64,000 nt of DNA from Solirubrobacteraceae bacterium (GTDB lineage Bacteria; Actinomycetota; Thermoleophilia; Solirubrobacterales; Solirubrobacteraceae), in contig JAICYC010000006.1 in NCBI GenBank assembly GCA_025934395.1, positions 1 to 64,000 of the forward strand, written 5' to 3'. Below are positions 19,353 to 28,404 of this stretch, piece after piece. The position numbers were made by a program, and so were the translations under genes. The notes under the pieces were generated by a model. The model was not told the origin of the DNA and did not search any database. It saw nothing but the letters and a program-made list of their open reading frames with translations. Positions within the stretch are counted from its first letter, which is position 1. The number at the start of each line of letters is the position of its first letter.

Positions 19353-20101
19353 GCGAGCGCGCGCGCCTGGTGATGTTCCTCGCAGGCGGAGCCGGTCTCG
19401 CCGCGCTGCTGGGCTGGGCGCTGGCGGGGCTTCCCGCGTTCGGAGCGTTCAACGGCGCGTACGCGCTGCTCATAAACCACGTCGTCGTCGCGCAGCGCGC
19501 CGCGACCGACGCCGTCACGGCGGTGAACTTCGACTACCGCGGCCTGGACACCTTCGGCGAGGAGTTCATCCTCTTCACCTCGGTGATCGGGCTCGCGGTG
19601 CTCCTGCGCGAGCAGCGCGGCGAGCACACGGGCCCGTCCGCCCAGACCAGCGACGAGCACCGCTTCCAGGGATCCAGCCAGGCGCTGCGGGGGTTGACGC
19701 TGGCGCTGATCGGCCCGATCGTCGTTCTGGCCCTGTACCTCGACTCGCACGGCGCCCTGACGCCGGGGGGCGGCTTCCAGGGGGGCGTGGTCGGCGCCGC
19801 CGCGCTGCTGATGGTGTTCCTCGGCGGCGGCTACATGATGATGCGCCGCGTCTCCCCGCACGGGATGGTCGAGCTCGCCGAGGCCAGCGGTGCCGCCGGC
19901 TACGGGCTGGTCGGGCTCGGCGGGCTCGTGTTCGCGGGCGTGTTCTTCAAGAACTTCCTGGGCGGGGGCACCCCCGGGCAACTGGTCTCGGCGGGCACGA
20001 TCCCGTTCTCGAGCATGGCGGTCGGCCTGGAGGTGACCGGAGCCTTCGTCCTGCTGTGGACCGAGTTCCTCGATCAGGCGCTGATGGTGAGCGGCGAGTG
20101 A
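19349..20101 (+). CDS. mnhB: MnhB-domain antiporter subunit with N-terminal MbhE-like region
   Basis: VNFDYRGLDTFGEEFILFTSVIGLAVLLRE...IVVLALYLDSHGALTPGGGFQGGVVGAAALLM. Confidence 0.8.
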   Translation: MSERARLVMFLAGGAGLAALLGWALAGLPAFGAFNGAYALLINHVVVAQRAATDAVTAVNFDYRGLDTFGEEFILFTSVIGLAVLLREQRGEHTGPSAQTSDEHRFQGSSQALRGLTLALIGPIVVLALYLDSHGALTPGGGFQGGVVGAAALLMVFLGGGYMMMRRVSPHGMVELAEASGAAGYGLVGLGGLVFAGVFFKNFLGGGTPGQLVSAGTIPFSSMAVGLEVTGAFVLLWTEFLDQALMVSGE

Positions 20102-20442
20102 GCGTCCTCGCGTACGGAACGGCTGCGTGGCTGATGCTCGTCGGCCTGTACGGGATCGTCACGAGCCGCAACCTGATCCACATGGTGATCTGCGTGTCGG
20201 TGGTGCAGTCCTCGACGTACGTGCTGATCCTCTCCGTCGGGTACAGGGTGAACGCCTCGGCGCCGATATTCGCCGACATCCCGCCGGGATCGCGCGCGGT
20301 CGATCCGATCGTGCAGGCCCTCACGCTGACCGACGTGGTCGTCGAGGCGACCGTCGTCGCCCTGCTGCTCGCGCTCGCCGTTCAGGCGCACAAGCGCTTC
20401 GGCACCCTGGACCCGAGCGAGCTCACACCGCTTCGGGGCTAG
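20098..20442 (+). CDS. mnhC: Antiporter subunit C (NuoK-like)
   Basis: LMLVGLYGIVTSRNLIHMVICVSVVQSSTYVLILSVGY...DPIVQALTLTDVVVEATVVALLLALAVQAHKRFGTLDP. Confidence 0.8.
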   Translation: MSVLAYGTAAWLMLVGLYGIVTSRNLIHMVICVSVVQSSTYVLILSVGYRVNASAPIFADIPPGSRAVDPIVQALTLTDVVVEATVVALLLALAVQAHKRFGTLDPSELTPLRG

Positions 20443-20446
20443 CACC

Positions 20447-22270
20447 TTGAGCTCCCTGGTGCCACTGACGGTCGCCGTGCCGCTGCTCGGCGCGGCCGTG
20501 CTCGCGGCGTTCTGCAAGGTGCTGCCGCGCGCCGCGATCGACGCGATCGGCGTCCTCTGCGCGATCGCGGTCGTGACGCTCTGCGCGCTGGTCACCGCCG
20601 ACACCGGGCACATGATCGTGTACTGGTTCGGGGGCTTTCACCCGCACGGCTCGGTCGCTGTCGGGATCTCGTTCTCCGTCGACCGGCTCGGTGGCGGCAT
20701 GGCGGTGCTGAGCGCGGTGCTCGTAACAGCCGCGATGGTCTACTCGGTCCACTACTTCGACGAGATCGGATCGCTCTACTCGGCGCTGATGCTCGTGTTC
20801 CTCGGCGCGATGGTGGGGTTCTGCCTGACCGGGGACCTGTTCGACCTGTTCGTGTTCTTCGAGCTGATGAGCGTGGCCGCCTACGCGCTCACCGCCTACA
20901 AGATCGAGGAGGCCGGCCCTCTCCAGGGCGCGATCAACTTCGGGATCACCAACAGCGTCGGGTCGTTCTTCATGCTCACCGGGATCGCGCTGCTCTACGG
21001 GCGCACGGGCGCGCTGAACATGGCGCAGATCGCCGCGACGCTCTCGGGACACCCCGCGGACGGCCTCGTCAAGGTCGCGCTGCTGCTGATCATGGGAGGA
21101 CTGCTGATCAAGGCGGCGATCGTGCCGCTGCACTTCTGGCTGGCGGACGCGCACGCGGTCGCGCCCGCGCCGGTCTGCGTGCTGTTCAGCGGCGTGATGG
21201 TCGAGCTCGCGCTCTACGGGCTCGCGCGCGTCTACTGGGACGTGATGTCGGGACCGCTCGCATCGCACGCAGGGGGGTTACGGGCGACGCTGATCGCGCT
21301 CGGCGTGCTCACGGCGGTGATCGGCGCGGTGATGTGCGTGGCCCAACGGCACATCAAGCGGATGCTGGCCTTCTCGACGATCAGCCACACCGGGACGTTC
21401 CTGATCGGCATCGGCCTCTTGAACCCCCATGGCCTCGCGGCCGCCGCGCAGTACGTCGTGGCGCACGCGTTCCTGAAGGCCGCGCTGTTCATGGCCGCCG
21501 GGATCCTGCTGCACCGCTTCGTGAGCGTCGACGAGCACGAGCTGCGCGGGCGCGGCCGCGGCGCCGACGCCGGCCTGAGGGTCGCCGCGCTGGTGTTCGT
21601 CGGCGGCGGGCTCGGGCTCGCGGCGCTGCCCGTCGTGGGGACGTTCTTCGGCAAGTCCGCGCTGGAGAGCGCCGTCGGCGACGCGCACGGTTACGCGTGG
21701 GTGATCGCGGTGCTGATCCTCACCGCTGCGCTCACCGCGGGCGCGATCCTGCGCGTCGCCGGGCGGGTGTTCGCCGGATGGGGCCCGGAGGTCTCCCGTC
21801 ACCACTCCGAGCTCAGCGCCGTGAGCGACATGCCCGAGACCCTCGGCCCTCACGACCGGACACCGGCGGTGATGAGCGCCACCCCCGCGATCCTGCTCGT
21901 GGTCGGTCTCGGCATCGGGCTCGTGCCGAGCCTGCGGGACGCGATCGCGCAGGGGGCTGCAACGATGACCGACCGCGCCTCCTACGTCGCCCGGGTCTTC
22001 GATCTCCACGCTGCCCACACGGTCCCGGTCCCGCATGCGCCGCTCTCGGCCGAGGCGTTCGTGTTCGCTGCGCTGACCGTCGTGGTGGCGGTGCTCACCG
22101 CGTGGCTGGCGCTCCGCCCACCGTCCTGGCGGGTCGCCCGGACGGGCGAGCGCGTCCTCACGCCGATGATCGTCGCGGTGCGCAGGCTGCACTCGGGATG
22201 CGTGAACGACTACATCGCGTGGGTCGTCGCGGGCATCGCCGTGATCGGCGGCGCGCTCGCCCTGATCTGA
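20447..22270 (+). CDS. mnhD: Proton-conducting membrane transporter (MnhD/NuoL-M-N-like)
   Basis: 607 aa polytopic; GDLFDLFVFFELMSVAAYALTAYK...IKAAIVPLHFWLADAHAVAPAPVCVLFSGVMVELALYGLAR...KRMLAFSTISHTG. Confidence 0.88.
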   Translation: MSSLVPLTVAVPLLGAAVLAAFCKVLPRAAIDAIGVLCAIAVVTLCALVTADTGHMIVYWFGGFHPHGSVAVGISFSVDRLGGGMAVLSAVLVTAAMVYSVHYFDEIGSLYSALMLVFLGAMVGFCLTGDLFDLFVFFELMSVAAYALTAYKIEEAGPLQGAINFGITNSVGSFFMLTGIALLYGRTGALNMAQIAATLSGHPADGLVKVALLLIMGGLLIKAAIVPLHFWLADAHAVAPAPVCVLFSGVMVELALYGLARVYWDVMSGPLASHAGGLRATLIALGVLTAVIGAVMCVAQRHIKRMLAFSTISHTGTFLIGIGLLNPHGLAAAAQYVVAHAFLKAALFMAAGILLHRFVSVDEHELRGRGRGADAGLRVAALVFVGGGLGLAALPVVGTFFGKSALESAVGDAHGYAWVIAVLILTAALTAGAILRVAGRVFAGWGPEVSRHHSELSAVSDMPETLGPHDRTPAVMSATPAILLVVGLGIGLVPSLRDAIAQGAATMTDRASYVARVFDLHAAHTVPVPHAPLSAEAFVFAALTVVVAVLTAWLALRPPSWRVARTGERVLTPMIVAVRRLHSGCVNDYIAWVVAGIAVIGGALALI

Positions 22271-22328
22271 TCGCGGGACCGCGGTCGAGCCGGGGGTCCG
22301 CCGTCGGGGCGCGCGCCCTCTCGCGCCC

Positions 22329-22353
22329 GTTTTGCGGGCCACCGCAGGGGTAG
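22329..22353 (+). promoter_or_regulatory. SigB/SigF-like promoter GTTT-N15-GGGTAG
   Basis: GTTT TGCGGGCCACCGCAG GGGTAG; GTG 22363 begins 9 nt after the -10. Confidence 0.65.
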
Positions 22354-22362
22354 CCAGAAGCT

Positions 22363-22581
22363 GTGAGGAGCGACCCACGAGACCCGGGCAAGCCCTCCGA
22401 CCAGCTCCCGGAGGAGGCCCCTCCCGAGCAGGTGCCCGACGACGCGCCGCGCGCGGACGCAGGCGCCGCCCGCGAGTCCGCACGCCGGCACGCGGTCAGC
22501 GTGAGCCGCGCGGCGCGGGAGCGCGAGCACGCGTGGGAGCGCTCGCGCGAGCACGGCGCCCGGACCCCCGGCAAGACCTGA
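22363..22581 (+). CDS. Small hydrophilic hypothetical protein
   Basis: MRSDPRDPGKPSDQLPEEAPPEQVPDDAPRADAGAARES...; preceded by a promoter-like motif. Confidence 0.5.
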   Translation: MRSDPRDPGKPSDQLPEEAPPEQVPDDAPRADAGAARESARRHAVSVSRAAREREHAWERSREHGARTPGKT

Positions 22582-22602
22582 CATCCCGGCCAGAGCAGCG
22601 CG

Positions 22603-23151
22603 ATGTCCCACGTCCCCACAGGCGAGCGACCCCACGAGACCTCGAAGGAGCGGCTGGACCGCAACCTCGAGGAGCTCACCGGCGAGCTCCGCGTCATCGT
22701 CACCGGGGTGCAGGTGCTGTTCGCGTTCCTGCTGATCGTGCCGTTCAACACCGGCTTCGAGCACGTGGGGAGCTTCGAGCGCGCCGTCTACTTCGTGACG
22801 CTCGTGCTCGCGGCGCTCGCTGCGGTCTGCATGATCGCGCCCTCTGCGCAGCACCGGCTCCTGTTCCGCCGGGACGACAAGCGGCACATAGTGTTCAGCG
22901 CCAACCGCGTCGTGATCGCCGGGCTCGTGCTGCTCGCGCTCGCGATGTGCGGCTGCCTGCTGCTGGTGACGACCAAGCTCTTCGGCGCTGCCGCGGGCGC
23001 GGTCACGGCGGGCGTCGGCGCGCTGCCCTTCATCGTCCTGTGGTTCGCGGGGCCGATCATGCGACTTCGGGCCGTCGCGTCGCGGCCGCCGCCTCCCACG
23101 CCGATCCGCGGCGCGACGGCCCGCGCCACGCGGAAGTCCCGGACTTCCTAG
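22603..23151 (+). CDS. DUF6328-family membrane protein
   Basis: RLDRNLEELTGELRVIVTGVQVLFAFLLIVPFNTGFEHVGSFERAVYFVTLVLAALA...PSAQHRLLFRRDDKRHIV. Confidence 0.75.
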   Translation: MSHVPTGERPHETSKERLDRNLEELTGELRVIVTGVQVLFAFLLIVPFNTGFEHVGSFERAVYFVTLVLAALAAVCMIAPSAQHRLLFRRDDKRHIVFSANRVVIAGLVLLALAMCGCLLLVTTKLFGAAAGAVTAGVGALPFIVLWFAGPIMRLRAVASRPPPPTPIRGATARATRKSRTS

Positions 23152-23250
23152 GTCCAGTCCGAGCGCCTGCGCGTGCGGGCCCGCACGACGGCCGCGCCGA
23201 GTGGCCGGATCTCGCCGAGTGGCTGGATCGAGCCTGGGTAGGAGCGAGGG

Positions 23251-24555
23251 GTGGCTCGAAGTCGCTCCGATCGTCCGCTCAAGCCCGATGAGCGACGGCT
23301 GCTCGCGGTGCTCGGCGTGCCGACGTTCACGATGGCGTACGCCACGACGGTCGTGTCCACCTACCTGCCCGTCGTGGCGAGGCAGTTCACCCACTCCGCG
23401 ATCGCGATCGGGCTGATCCTCGCGGGCGAGGGCCTGACCGCCCTCGTCATACCGCTGCTCGCCGGCACCTGGTCGGACACCTTGCGCGCCCGGGGCGGCT
23501 CACGTCTGACGTTCCTGCTCGCCGGCACCCCGATCGCCGCGGGCTCGCTGGCGGTGCTCGGGCTCGTAGGGACGCTCGCCGTCATGGGAGTGCTCGTCGC
23601 CGTCTTCTTCGCCGGCAACTTCCTGAGCTACGAGCCGTACCGCGCGCTCTACCCGGACCTGCTCGCCGACGAGGTCGCCGGCCGCGGGCAGGGCACGCAG
23701 GCGGTGTGGCGCGGCGCGGGAACCATCACCGCGCTCGCGGGAGGCGGCGTGCTGCTGAGCGTGTGGAGCAACCTCCCGTTCCTCCTCGGAGCCGGACTGG
23801 AGATCGCGGGCGCCGTGCTGCTGGCGCTCGCGCTCCCACACGTCGCGAAGCGTGCACAGGGCCGGGCGCTGTGGCCGGGGCGGGCGGAGCTCGGGAAGGG
23901 CGCGCAGGACGTCCTCAGCCGCTCGCGCCGGCTGCTCGCAGAGCACGGCGAGCTGCGCGTCTACCTGTTCGCGAACCTGCTGTGGGAGCTGTCGCTCGGG
24001 GCGCTGAAGACGTTCATCGTCCTGTACGTCACCCGCGGGCTCGGACGGAGCCTGTCGGCGGCCTCGCTGATCATCGGCGCCGTGGCGGTGATAATCCTCG
24101 GCGGCGCGATCGCGAGCGGCAAGCTCGCCGACCGCTTCGGGCGGATCCGCGTGATGGGCTGGGGGCTGTGGTTCTACGGGGGCGCGCTCACCCTGCTGAT
24201 CTTCACCCACGCCACGCCCGTGCTGATCGCGGCGGCACCGCTGATCGCGTTCGGCGGCGGGCTGACGATGACGCTCCCCTACGCGATCCTGATCCCGTTG
24301 ATGCCCGAGAAGGGCCACGGGATGCTCACGGGGTTCTACAGCCTCAGCCGGGGTCTCGGGGTGATGCTCGGGCCGCTGCTCGCGGGCGTCGCGATCGACG
24401 TGCTCTCCCCCGCGTTCTCGAGCACCCACGGATACGCCGCGATGTGGATCGTGAGCGCCGGTGCGATCCTGGCGAGCATCCCCGTCCTCTGGCGACTCGG
24501 TGCGGACGTCGAGCCCGAGGGTCGCAGGCGCCGCGAGGCCACCTCGCCGGGCTGA
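23251..24555 (+). CDS. MFS transporter
   Basis: 12-TM-like; ...LAGTWSDTLRARGGSRLTFLLAGTPIAAGSLA...GKLADRFGRIRVMGWGLWFYGG. Confidence 0.82.
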   Translation: MARSRSDRPLKPDERRLLAVLGVPTFTMAYATTVVSTYLPVVARQFTHSAIAIGLILAGEGLTALVIPLLAGTWSDTLRARGGSRLTFLLAGTPIAAGSLAVLGLVGTLAVMGVLVAVFFAGNFLSYEPYRALYPDLLADEVAGRGQGTQAVWRGAGTITALAGGGVLLSVWSNLPFLLGAGLEIAGAVLLALALPHVAKRAQGRALWPGRAELGKGAQDVLSRSRRLLAEHGELRVYLFANLLWELSLGALKTFIVLYVTRGLGRSLSAASLIIGAVAVIILGGAIASGKLADRFGRIRVMGWGLWFYGGALTLLIFTHATPVLIAAAPLIAFGGGLTMTLPYAILIPLMPEKGHGMLTGFYSLSRGLGVMLGPLLAGVAIDVLSPAFSSTHGYAAMWIVSAGAILASIPVLWRLGADVEPEGRRRREATSPG

Positions 24556-24607
24556 GCCCCGGTGGAGGGGCTATGGTGGTCGCTCGGGTCCCGACTCCGA
24601 ACGCGCA

Positions 24608-24817
24608 GTGACGCTCATCCTGCTGATAGTGCTCCCGCTCGTCGCGCTGCTGCTCCTGCTGATCAGCAGCATGAGCAACGGCACGCACTACACCCCGCAG
24701 GCCTACTACCGCCGCAAGCGCCTCGGCGCGCCGGTGACGTTCGGGGTCGACGCGCTGGGGCCGCGGCCGCGGAGGCGCCTGCCCGAGGAGGTCGAGCGCG
24801 AGGGCGATCCGCGCTAG
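24608..24817 (+). CDS. Small membrane protein, hypothetical
   Basis: VTLILLIVLPLVALLLLLISSMSNGTHYTPQAYYRRKRLGAPVTFGVD... Confidence 0.5.
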   Translation: MTLILLIVLPLVALLLLLISSMSNGTHYTPQAYYRRKRLGAPVTFGVDALGPRPRRRLPEEVEREGDPR

Positions 24818-24858
24818 GTTCGAGCTCGACTCACGCGAGCCCGAAAGGCGGTCACCCC

Positions 24859-25422
24859 ATGCGTCCCGACATCGCCCCCGGCGCGAAGTTCCCCGACTAC
24901 CAGCTGCCGGACCACGCCAAAACGCCTCGCACGCTGAGCGAGCTGCAGGGCGAGGATCCCCTGATCCTGACGCTCGCACGGGGGCTCTACTGCCCCAAGG
25001 AGCACATGCAGCACCTCGAACTCGCAGCGGCGTACCCGAAGATCGCGGTCGCCTACACGCAGGTGGTCACGATCTCGACCGACGAGGACCACGAGCTCAA
25101 AGAGCTGCGCGCCTCGGTCGGAGCCCAGTGGACCTTCCTGTCCGACCCCGGGCGCACCGTCCAGAAGGACCTCGATATCGCCGAGTACACCGATCCCGAG
25201 CACGACCCGATGATCCCCCACACGCTCGTGCTGAAGCCGGGGCTGATCGTGCACAGCGTCTACAACGGCTACTGGTTCTGGGGCCGCCCCTCGGTCGCCG
25301 AGCTGTGGCGCGACCTGCGCGAGGCGAGCCGCGAGATCCGCCCCGACTGGGACCTGAGCACGCCGGGCCTGCGCGAGGCCTGGGAGGCCGGGGACCGCTC
25401 GGCCTTCCACGGCTTCGACTGA
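24859..25422 (+). CDS. Peroxiredoxin-like redoxin domain protein
   Basis: MRPDIAPGAKFPDYQLPDHAKTPRTLSELQGEDPLILTLARGLYCPKEHMQHLELAAAYPKIAVAYTQVVTIST. Confidence 0.8.
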   Translation: MRPDIAPGAKFPDYQLPDHAKTPRTLSELQGEDPLILTLARGLYCPKEHMQHLELAAAYPKIAVAYTQVVTISTDEDHELKELRASVGAQWTFLSDPGRTVQKDLDIAEYTDPEHDPMIPHTLVLKPGLIVHSVYNGYWFWGRPSVAELWRDLREASREIRPDWDLSTPGLREAWEAGDRSAFHGFD

Positions 25423-25432
25423 CGCGGGCGCG

Positions 25433-26455
25433 TCAGTGCGGCCGCTCGCCCGCGATCAGCGCGAGGGCGTGCGGCAGCGCCGCCAGGAGCGCGGGCTCGA
25501 CCTGCTCGATCGCGCGCGGGCTTCCCGGGAGGTTCACGATCAGCGTGGCGCCGCACACGCCCGCGACGCCCCGCGAGAGCGCCCAGTGGGGAGTGTGCGG
25601 GCGTGAGGCGGCCCGCACGGCCTCCGCGAGCCCCGGGATCGGCCGTTCGATCACGGCGGACGTCGCCTCGGGGGTCACGTCGCTCGGGCCGACGCCGGTC
25701 CCGCCCGTGGTGAGCACGAGGGCGCGCCCCTCGGCGACGAACTCGCGCAGGACCGCCTCGATCTCGCCGCGATCGTCGGCGACGAGCGCGCGGGCGACGA
25801 CATCCAGCCCAAGGCGCTCCGCCAGCCGCGCGAGCGCCGGGCCGCCCTCATCGACGCCCTCGCCTGCGGCCTTGGAGGTGCTCACCGTCAGCAGCGCAGC
25901 GCTCCGCGCGGGCCCCGGTGCGGCATCCCGCGCCCGCCCCGGCGCGGCATCCCGGGCGGGCTCGGGCGCAGCCGCGCCGGCCCGGGCGTAGTCGTGACGG
26001 CCACCCGACTTCTCCAGCAGCACCACCTCGGAGATCTCCACGCCCCGCTCGATCCCCTTGACCATGTCGTACACCGTGAGCGCCGCGACGGCCGCAGCGG
26101 TCATCGCCTCCATCTCCACCCCCGTGCGCGCGCGTGTGCGCGCCTCGGCGACGAGCTCGACCACCCCGCTGTCCTGCGACACCGATGCCCGGACGTCCAC
26201 GAACGTCAGCTCCAGCGGGTGCGCGAGCGGGATCAGGTGACCCGCCTGCTTGGCCGCCGCGATACCCGCCAGTCGTGCGACGCCCAGCACCTCCCCCTTG
26301 GGTCCGTCGCCGCGCGCGACGGCGCGGGCGCTGTCCGCCGACATGCGCACGAGCGCTCGCGCGCTGGCCCGGCGCTCGGTGACGGGCTTCTCGCCGACAT
26401 CGATCATGCGCGCCGCTCCGTCGTCGCCGAGGTGGGTGAGCCGCGGCTCGCTCAC
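25433..26455 (-). CDS. moaCB: Bifunctional molybdenum cofactor biosynthesis protein MoaC/MoaB fusion
   Basis: MoaC half LTHLGDDGAARMIDVGEKPVTERRASA...GIAAAKQAGHLIPLAHPLELTFVDV...TGVEMEAMTAAAVAALTVYDMVKG; MoaB half LVLTTGGTGVGPSDVTPEATSAVIERPIPGLAEAVR. Confidence 0.9.
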   Translation of the reverse strand: MSEPRLTHLGDDGAARMIDVGEKPVTERRASARALVRMSADSARAVARGDGPKGEVLGVARLAGIAAAKQAGHLIPLAHPLELTFVDVRASVSQDSGVVELVAEARTRARTGVEMEAMTAAAVAALTVYDMVKGIERGVEISEVVLLEKSGGRHDYARAGAAAPEPARDAAPGRARDAAPGPARSAALLTVSTSKAAGEGVDEGGPALARLAERLGLDVVARALVADDRGEIEAVLREFVAEGRALVLTTGGTGVGPSDVTPEATSAVIERPIPGLAEAVRAASRPHTPHWALSRGVAGVCGATLIVNLPGSPRAIEQVEPALLAALPHALALIAGERPH

Positions 26456-27132
26456 CCGCCCGTCACCCAATCGCTCGCACCGGGGCCTTCGCGCTTCCAG
26501 ATCGGGAGCTCCTGCTTGAGCCGGTCGATCGCCGCCCGGGCGCCCGCGAAAGCTTCCTCGCGATGCGCCGCGGAGACGGCCACCACCACGCTCGGCTCGC
26601 CGCGCGGGACGGTGCCCACGCGATGCTCGACGGCGATCCGGCGCAGCCCGTGCTCGTCCAGGCAACGCTGCGCGAGTGCTGCGAGCTTCTGCTCGGCCAT
26701 CTCCGCATACGCCTCGTACTCGAGGCGGTCGACCGACCGCGTCACGCCCTGGAAGGTCACGAGGGCGCCCGCGTCGGGATCGGCGACCACCCGCTCGAGC
26801 TCCCCCGCTGACAACGGCTCTGCGCTCACCCGCGCGTGGACCCGTCCCGATGGCGAGGAGCCGCCGCTGACCGGAGGGATCAGCGCGAGCTCGTCACCTG
26901 CCTGCAGCACGGTGTCGGTGTCGGCGTACTCGCGGTTCACCGCCATCCGCACGGGCAGCCGCTGCAGCAGCTCGCGCAGCTCCTCGCGCGCACCGAGCGC
27001 GGTGATCGCGTCGGCGACGGTGGCGCCGTGGTGGAGCGTGAGCTGCACGGAGTCCCGCCCCGCGCGTTCCCGGAGCATCGCGAACAGCCTGACGCGCACC
27101 TCGAGCCCCTCGCCGGTCGGCGCAGCGCTCAC
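26452..27132 (-). CDS. moaDE: MoaD-MoaE fusion (molybdopterin synthase, MoaX-like)
   Basis: MoaD-like domain ending ELALIPPVSGG followed by MoaE: GALVTFQGVTRSVDRLEYEAYAEMAEQKL...GTVPRGEPSVVVAVSAAHREEAFAGARAAIDRLKQELPIWKRE. Confidence 0.9.
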   Translation of the reverse strand: MSAAPTGEGLEVRVRLFAMLRERAGRDSVQLTLHHGATVADAITALGAREELRELLQRLPVRMAVNREYADTDTVLQAGDELALIPPVSGGSSPSGRVHARVSAEPLSAGELERVVADPDAGALVTFQGVTRSVDRLEYEAYAEMAEQKLAALAQRCLDEHGLRRIAVEHRVGTVPRGEPSVVVAVSAAHREEAFAGARAAIDRLKQELPIWKREGPGASDWVTGG

Positions 27133-28373
27133 GCCGACCATCCCGTGAGCGTGCGCAGCGGCTCGATCGCCACGCGCTCGCCCGCACGCACGGCGGTGCT
27201 CGACGCCGGGATCAGCGCGAGCGCGTCGGCGCCCAGCAGCGAGGTGAGCACGTGGGAGCCCTGCCGACCGGTCAGGCGCGCGTGCCAGCCGTCGTGCGCG
27301 AGCCGCAGACGGCAGCGCACGGCGTGTGCGCGGCCGGCGCGCTTCTCGTAGGTGTCGTCGAGCACGGCGGTCGTTCCCGCCGCCACCTCGAGCGCGCCCT
27401 GCAGCGCGCGCAGCGCAGGCGCGGCGAGCAGCGCGAACGTCACCACCGCCGACACCGGGTTGCCCGGGAGGCCGAACACGAGCTGCCTCCCGCGCACGCC
27501 GAACCACGTGGGCCGCCCGGGGCGCAGCGCGATCCCCCAGAAGACCTGCTCGACCCCGATCGCCGCGAGGCTCGGACGGACGTGGTCGTGCTCCCCGACC
27601 GACACCCCACCGCACACCACGCACACCTCGGTGTCCTCGAGCGCACGCTCGAGCGCCTCCCGGGTGCGGTCGCGATCGTCGGGCACGCGCACGGGATTCT
27701 CCACCAGCGCGCCGGCGCGAGCGATCATCGACCCGATCGTGAGGGAGCTCGTGTCACGCACCATCCCGGGGCGGAGGGGATCGCCGGGCCCCGAGAGCTC
27801 GTCGCCGGTGACGAGCAGCGACACCCGGGGGCGGATCGCGCACCTCGGCCGCGGGTTGCCGAGCGACGCGAGCACGCCCAACTCGATCGGTCCGATCGTC
27901 GTGCCCGCCCGGAGCACCGTGGCGCCCTGCTCGACGTCCTCGCCGGCGCGCCGCACGTCGCTGCCCACGCTCGGGGCGAGCGCCACCTCGACACCTCCGT
28001 CCAGTCGTGCGGTGTCCTCGACGCGGACCACCGCGTCCGCGCCGGCGGGGAGCATCGCGCCGGTCGATATCGCGATCGCCTCGCCGGGCTGCAGCGCCGC
28101 CTCGGCGGGCCTCCCGGCGCGGGACTCGCCCGCCAGCCTCAGGATGACGGGGCTCCTCGCGCGCGCGCCGCTGAGGTCCTGCGCCCGGACGGCGAAGCCG
28201 TCCATCGCGGAGTTGTCGAAGGCCGGCACCGGCGCGGGCGCCACCGCATCCTCTGCGAGCACACGGCCCACCGCGTGCATGTCGAGCGGCACCGGCTCCG
28301 GGCCGAGCGGACGGACCCGCTCGAGAACCAGCTCGCGGGCGCGCTCCAGCTCTACGAGGCCGCTCGCCGCCAT
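27129..28373 (-). CDS. moeA: Molybdopterin molybdenumtransferase
   Basis: VPAFDNSAMDGFAVRAQDL...GEAIAISTGAMLPAGADAVVRVED...VCVVCGGVSVGEHDHVRPSL...VFGLPGNPVSAVVTF. Confidence 0.93.
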   Translation of the reverse strand: MAASGLVELERARELVLERVRPLGPEPVPLDMHAVGRVLAEDAVAPAPVPAFDNSAMDGFAVRAQDLSGARARSPVILRLAGESRAGRPAEAALQPGEAIAISTGAMLPAGADAVVRVEDTARLDGGVEVALAPSVGSDVRRAGEDVEQGATVLRAGTTIGPIELGVLASLGNPRPRCAIRPRVSLLVTGDELSGPGDPLRPGMVRDTSSLTIGSMIARAGALVENPVRVPDDRDRTREALERALEDTEVCVVCGGVSVGEHDHVRPSLAAIGVEQVFWGIALRPGRPTWFGVRGRQLVFGLPGNPVSAVVTFALLAAPALRALQGALEVAAGTTAVLDDTYEKRAGRAHAVRCRLRLAHDGWHARLTGRQGSHVLTSLLGADALALIPASSTAVRAGERVAIEPLRTLTGWSA

Positions 28374-28404
28374 CTCGGCGTCACTGTAGTGCGACACTGC
28401 TCGT

